From Lachnoclostridium sp. An118 (lineage in GTDB: Bacteria; Bacillota; Clostridia; Lachnospirales; Lachnospiraceae), in NCBI RefSeq assembly GCF_002160985.1, contig NZ_NFLQ01000004.1, positions 186,001-250,000 of the forward strand: a stretch of 64,000 nt of DNA. The letters run 5' to 3'. Position numbers and translations under genes: made by a program. The notes below the pieces were generated by a model. That model saw only the letters and a list, made by a program, of their open reading frames with translations, had not been told where the DNA came from and did no database searches. This document shows, one piece after another, positions 61,990 to 64,000 of the stretch (positions are counted from its first letter, which is position 1; each line of letters opens with the position of its first letter).

Positions 61990-62158
61990 ACTTTTCCCGG
62001 TTATGAGAAGATGTTCTGGCTTTATAATACTCAGTGAGGATCATGTTGATCTGTTGAGATCGTGTGCGGTAATTTTCTTTCGCATCTTTGTCAATCTCAG
62101 CAGCAAGCTCTCTGGATAGAGTGGTATAAACCTGGATGTTATTGGAACTGATAGCCAT
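61988..62158 (-). CDS. small ribbon-helix-helix type DNA-binding protein
   Basis: 56 residues, missing from simple length-filtered gene calls. It reads MAISSNNIQVYTTLSRELA, then AEIDKDAKENYRTRSQQIN and ends NREK. The strand-helix-helix pattern resembles CopG/Arc repressors common on mobile elements. GGAGG lies 8 bases before the ATG. It has its own promoter, a small palindrome upstream and a terminator. It lies just past the break in the S8 gene, so may mark acquired DNA. Confidence 0.65.
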   Translation of the reverse strand: MAISSNNIQVYTTLSRELAAEIDKDAKENYRTRSQQINMILTEYYKARTSSHNREK

Positions 62159-62172
62159 ATGTATACCTCCAT

Positions 62173-62219
62173 ATTTGTTTTTACAAATCTATTCTATAAA
62201 GTTTATGATGTTGGAACAA
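62173..62219 (-). promoter_or_regulatory. promoter and small palindrome of RHH gene
   Basis: Minus strand TTGTTC (62214-62219), 17 bp spacer, TAGAAT (62191-62196); ATTTGT-TTTT-ACAAAT (62173-62188) downstream is a possible autoregulatory site. Confidence 0.5.
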
Positions 62220-62418
62220 CGCAATCTAAGTGTATTGGATCGTAAAAATTTATTCTTTATGAAAAGCAGTTTATCACAGAAATGCGAAGGTTTCAACTTA
62301 CTAAAATTTGAGCACCGATTGTTACGAGTCGGCGAATGTCTACTGTTATGTTGCCTTTTATTCAAATCATTATCGGAAAAACAAAATCAAGGCGCCACAA
62401 TTCCGTAATGATTGATGC
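62220..62418. other. AT-rich stretch without a gene
   Basis: No coding region is convincing here; plus-strand frames read protein-like only in short pieces and lack a ribosome binding site. Probably the decayed interior of an inserted element. Confidence 0.4.
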
Positions 62419-62447
62419 TTGACAGTCTCCTGAAAGAACGCTATAAT
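62419..62447 (+). promoter_or_regulatory. perfect consensus promoter before nitroreductase
   Basis: TTGACA (62419-62424), 17 bp spacer, TATAAT (62442-62447). Confidence 0.9.
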
Positions 62448-62496
62448 AATGAGCGTAAAATTTGAGTGGACTTTTCCGGATTCGGTCATCTTTTTG

Positions 62497-62533
62497 CCAC
62501 ACAGCTATCTTATGATAGTTATGTGGTTTTTTT
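62497..62533 (+). terminator. leader terminator upstream of nitroreductase
   Basis: CCACACAGCTATC, loop TTAT, GATAGTTATGTGG, then eight T, about 45-80 bases after the consensus promoter. It implies attenuation or an independent short RNA. Confidence 0.65.
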
Positions 62534-62581
62534 TGATGCCTACATTCCGGAAATGTTGACAGAATGGAGGATGATTTTTGT

Positions 62582-63103
62582 ATGGAAAACAATTTCTTGT
62601 CTCTGATCAAGACGCGCCGCAGCGTAAGGGCCTATAAAGCGGAACCGGTCCCTCCCGAGGCGTTGGACGCTGTACTGGAAGCGGGAACTTACGCGCCTAC
62701 CGGTGGCGGACGTCAATCCCCCACCATTATCGCCATTACAGACCCCAAATATAGACAGGAGATCGCAAAGTTAAACGCCGAAGTGATGGGGAGCAGCACA
62801 GACCCCTACTATGGCGCGCCTGTCGTGGTTTTGGTTTTGGCAGATGGCGGTGCAAGCACCTTTGTGGAGGACGGAAGCTGCGTCCTTGAAAATATGATGC
62901 TGGCCGCCCATGCCCTTGGCCTTGGAACCGTATGGGTACATCGAGAACGTGAGATTTTTGACAGCGAAAAAGGCAAGGCTCTCCTGCGGGAGTGGAAGCT
63001 GCCGGAAACCTTGTGCGGCGTCGGGGCGATTGCATTGGGTTATCCAGCCCAGGAAGCCGGTCAACCCGCAGCACGCAAACAAAACTATATTGTTCGGATT
63101 TAA
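62582..63103 (+). CDS. nitroreductase family protein
   Basis: 173 residues, FMN-dependent oxidoreductase fold. IKTRRSVRAYKAEPVP at the start, GTYAPTGGGRQSPT, and AHALGLGTVWVH are family features. ATG 62582 is used because GGAGG lies 11 bases before it; an ATG at 62564 has none. A hairpin follows and then a MATE gene. Base composition is more even than in the flanking host genes. Confidence 0.9.
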   Translation: MENNFLSLIKTRRSVRAYKAEPVPPEALDAVLEAGTYAPTGGGRQSPTIIAITDPKYRQEIAKLNAEVMGSSTDPYYGAPVVVLVLADGGASTFVEDGSCVLENMMLAAHALGLGTVWVHREREIFDSEKGKALLREWKLPETLCGVGAIALGYPAQEAGQPAARKQNYIVRI

Positions 63104-63113
63104 TGTCCTGCTG

Positions 63114-63138
63114 TCCGGCGCAATGTTTTTGCGCCGGA
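63114..63138 (+). repeat. hairpin between nitroreductase and MATE genes
   Basis: TCCGGCGCAA, loop TGTTT, TTGCGCCGGA, with no T run. Likely an mRNA processing or stability element within an operon. Confidence 0.6.
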
Positions 63139-63162
63139 TACTTTGTGGAGAGGAGGGAAAGT

Positions 63163-64000
63163 ATGCAGACCAATAATAAAATGGCGGTTGCCCCTGTTGG
63201 AAAGCTCATTTGGCAAATGTCGATACCGCCGCTGATCTCCATGTTCCTGCAATATTCCTATAACCTGATAGACAGCGCGTTTGTGGCGCAGTTGAGTGAG
63301 AATGCACTAACGGCTGTTTCTCTGTCGTTTCCCATTACAACACTTATGAATGCGGCTTCTATCTGGATTGGCGTTGGTGTGAATGTGCTGATTGCCGGAT
63401 ATCTGGGAAAGAAGGAACAGGACAATGCGGATACGGTTGTCACGCACGGTTTGCTGCTGGCATTTGGAATCGGTGCGTTACTTAATCTCTTTGCGTTATT
63501 GATTATGAGGCCCTACTTTTGGGCATTTACCAGTAATGAAGAAATCTATCAGTTGAGTATCGCCTATATGAGCGTATGTTCGTTTATGCAAATACCAAAT
63601 ATGGTGCATATCGCAATCCAGAAGATGATACAGGCCACCGGAAATATGGTTGCTCCCATGTGGTTCCAGATTGCAGGAGTCGTTGTTAACTTTGTGCTCA
63701 ACCCCATTCTGATTTTTGGCATTGGCATTTTCCCGGCTATGGGAATCCTTGGCTCTGCAGTGGCTACTGTCGCGGGCTATTTGCTGTCCATGATTTTGGC
63801 GTTGGCTCTGCTGCTGGGGAAAAAGCAGAAGGTGAAGGTAAAGATCGAAGGCTTTCATTTGCAGAAACAGATGATCGGCCATATTTTTGCCTTTGGCCTG
63901 CCATCTTTTATTATGAACGCCCTCAGTTCGTTTATGGTGACCTTCGTCAATCTGTTTCTGGTGGCGTATTCCGATACGGCGATCGCATTCTTCGGTGCAT
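63163..64000 (+). CDS. MATE family exporter, cut by window end
   Basis: The frame opens at ATG 63163 after GGAGGG and runs off the window (279 codons visible). It begins MQTNNKMAVAPVGKLIWQM and continues with MATE-like helices: LQYSYNLIDSAFVAQLS, SIWIGVGVNVLIAGYLG, VNFVLNPILIFG. It is the second MATE gene in the window and probably cotranscribed with the nitroreductase. Function is drug or metabolite export. Confidence 0.9.
   Translation, partial: MQTNNKMAVAPVGKLIWQMSIPPLISMFLQYSYNLIDSAFVAQLSENALTAVSLSFPITTLMNAASIWIGVGVNVLIAGYLGKKEQDNADTVVTHGLLLAFGIGALLNLFALLIMRPYFWAFTSNEEIYQLSIAYMSVCSFMQIPNMVHIAIQKMIQATGNMVAPMWFQIAGVVVNFVLNPILIFGIGIFPAMGILGSAVATVAGYLLSMILALALLLGKKQKVKVKIEGFHLQKQMIGHIFAFGLPSFIMNALSSFMVTFVNLFLVAYSDTAIAFFGA

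Noticed and set aside
62136-62408. 90-codon plus-strand frame after the truncated protease
   Set aside because: It overlaps the antisense of the small ribbon-helix-helix gene, has no ribosome binding site and no recognisable family.
1-64000. CRISPR arrays, rRNA, intact insertion sequences or integrase genes
   Set aside because: No regularly spaced repeats, rRNA sequence, transposase or integrase reading frames were seen; the only mobile-DNA hints are the Rpn gene, the small ribbon-helix-helix gene and the composition changes.

Overview
The window reads as chromosomal DNA of a high-GC member of the Clostridia, most likely a gut Lachnospiraceae. Supporting points are a K+-dependent membrane pyrophosphatase, two PPi-type phosphofructokinases, GHKL/LytTR and OmpR signalling pairs, a small DUF6809-type protein, consensus sigma-A promoters (TTGACA/TATAAT, 16-18 bp spacing), strong AGGAGG ribosome binding sites and several TTG/GTG starts. 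Species is not claimed. Most of the window is GC-rich. Two stretches are clearly more AT-rich and look acquired: about 44.3-48.4 kb and about 61.9-62.6 kb.

Layout. 0-13 kb: end of a DUF362 gene, a gene remnant and a small PepSY-like protein; hppA; a HAD phosphatase; xpt with an ABC-class ATPase; a convergent pyridoxamine kinase; tRNA-Arg(ACG); a minus-strand operon of panE and a heterodimeric ABC exporter. 13-24 kb: a start-frameshifted Rpn nuclease, an M16C metallopeptidase, a thioredoxin-like protein, a GHKL kinase/LytTR regulator pair, then an OmpR regulator - ABC ATPase - ABC-2 permease - kinase module of the peptide-antibiotic-response type, and an orphan ABC lipoprotein. 24.6-28.6 kb: TPP riboswitch, a second terminator, and thiS-thiF-thiG-thiH-thiE. 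28.7-36.9 kb: acylphosphatase, a QueG-like Fe-S protein, glpK, a PPi-dependent phosphofructokinase, an SsuA/THI5-type ABC importer and a MATE exporter. 37-43.4 kb: a pseudokinase-like membrane TPR protein with an Ig-like membrane partner, a zinc alcohol dehydrogenase and an LtaS-like enzyme.

43.7-48.4 kb: a DUF6809-like gene, an XRE repressor with its operator, two zinc-ribbon membrane proteins (the second with a YARHG domain) and an MNT/HEPN pair. 48.4-48.6 kb holds a densely folded RNA candidate with a possible pseudoknot, immediately before a PIN-PhoH gene and an HD-domain gene. 50.8-57.8 kb is a 2-aminoethylphosphonate catabolic island: an RpiR regulator flanked by two copies of the palindrome GTAGA-N3-TCTAC, an ABC ATPase, a single protein fusing both permease domains to the solute-binding domain, phnW, phnX and the 3' end of a lost decarboxylase gene. 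57.9-64 kb: a second PPi-phosphofructokinase, a family 2 glycosyltransferase, a rubrerythrin whose start codon lies in a 20-bp hairpin, a truncated S8 protease, a small ribbon-helix-helix gene, a nitroreductase and a MATE exporter cut by the window end.

How the parts fit. PPi recurs: the pyrophosphatase stores its energy as an ion gradient and both phosphofructokinases carry the PPi-type residues (GGNDS, PKTIDND). The phn genes form a complete route from 2-aminoethylphosphonate to acetaldehyde and phosphate. The thi genes make the thiazole half of thiamine under TPP control. The best candidates for undescribed biology are the structured RNA at 48.4-48.6 kb, the rubrerythrin start-codon hairpin, the permease-binding-protein fusion, the second attenuator-like element after the TPP riboswitch and the pseudokinase/Ig membrane pair.
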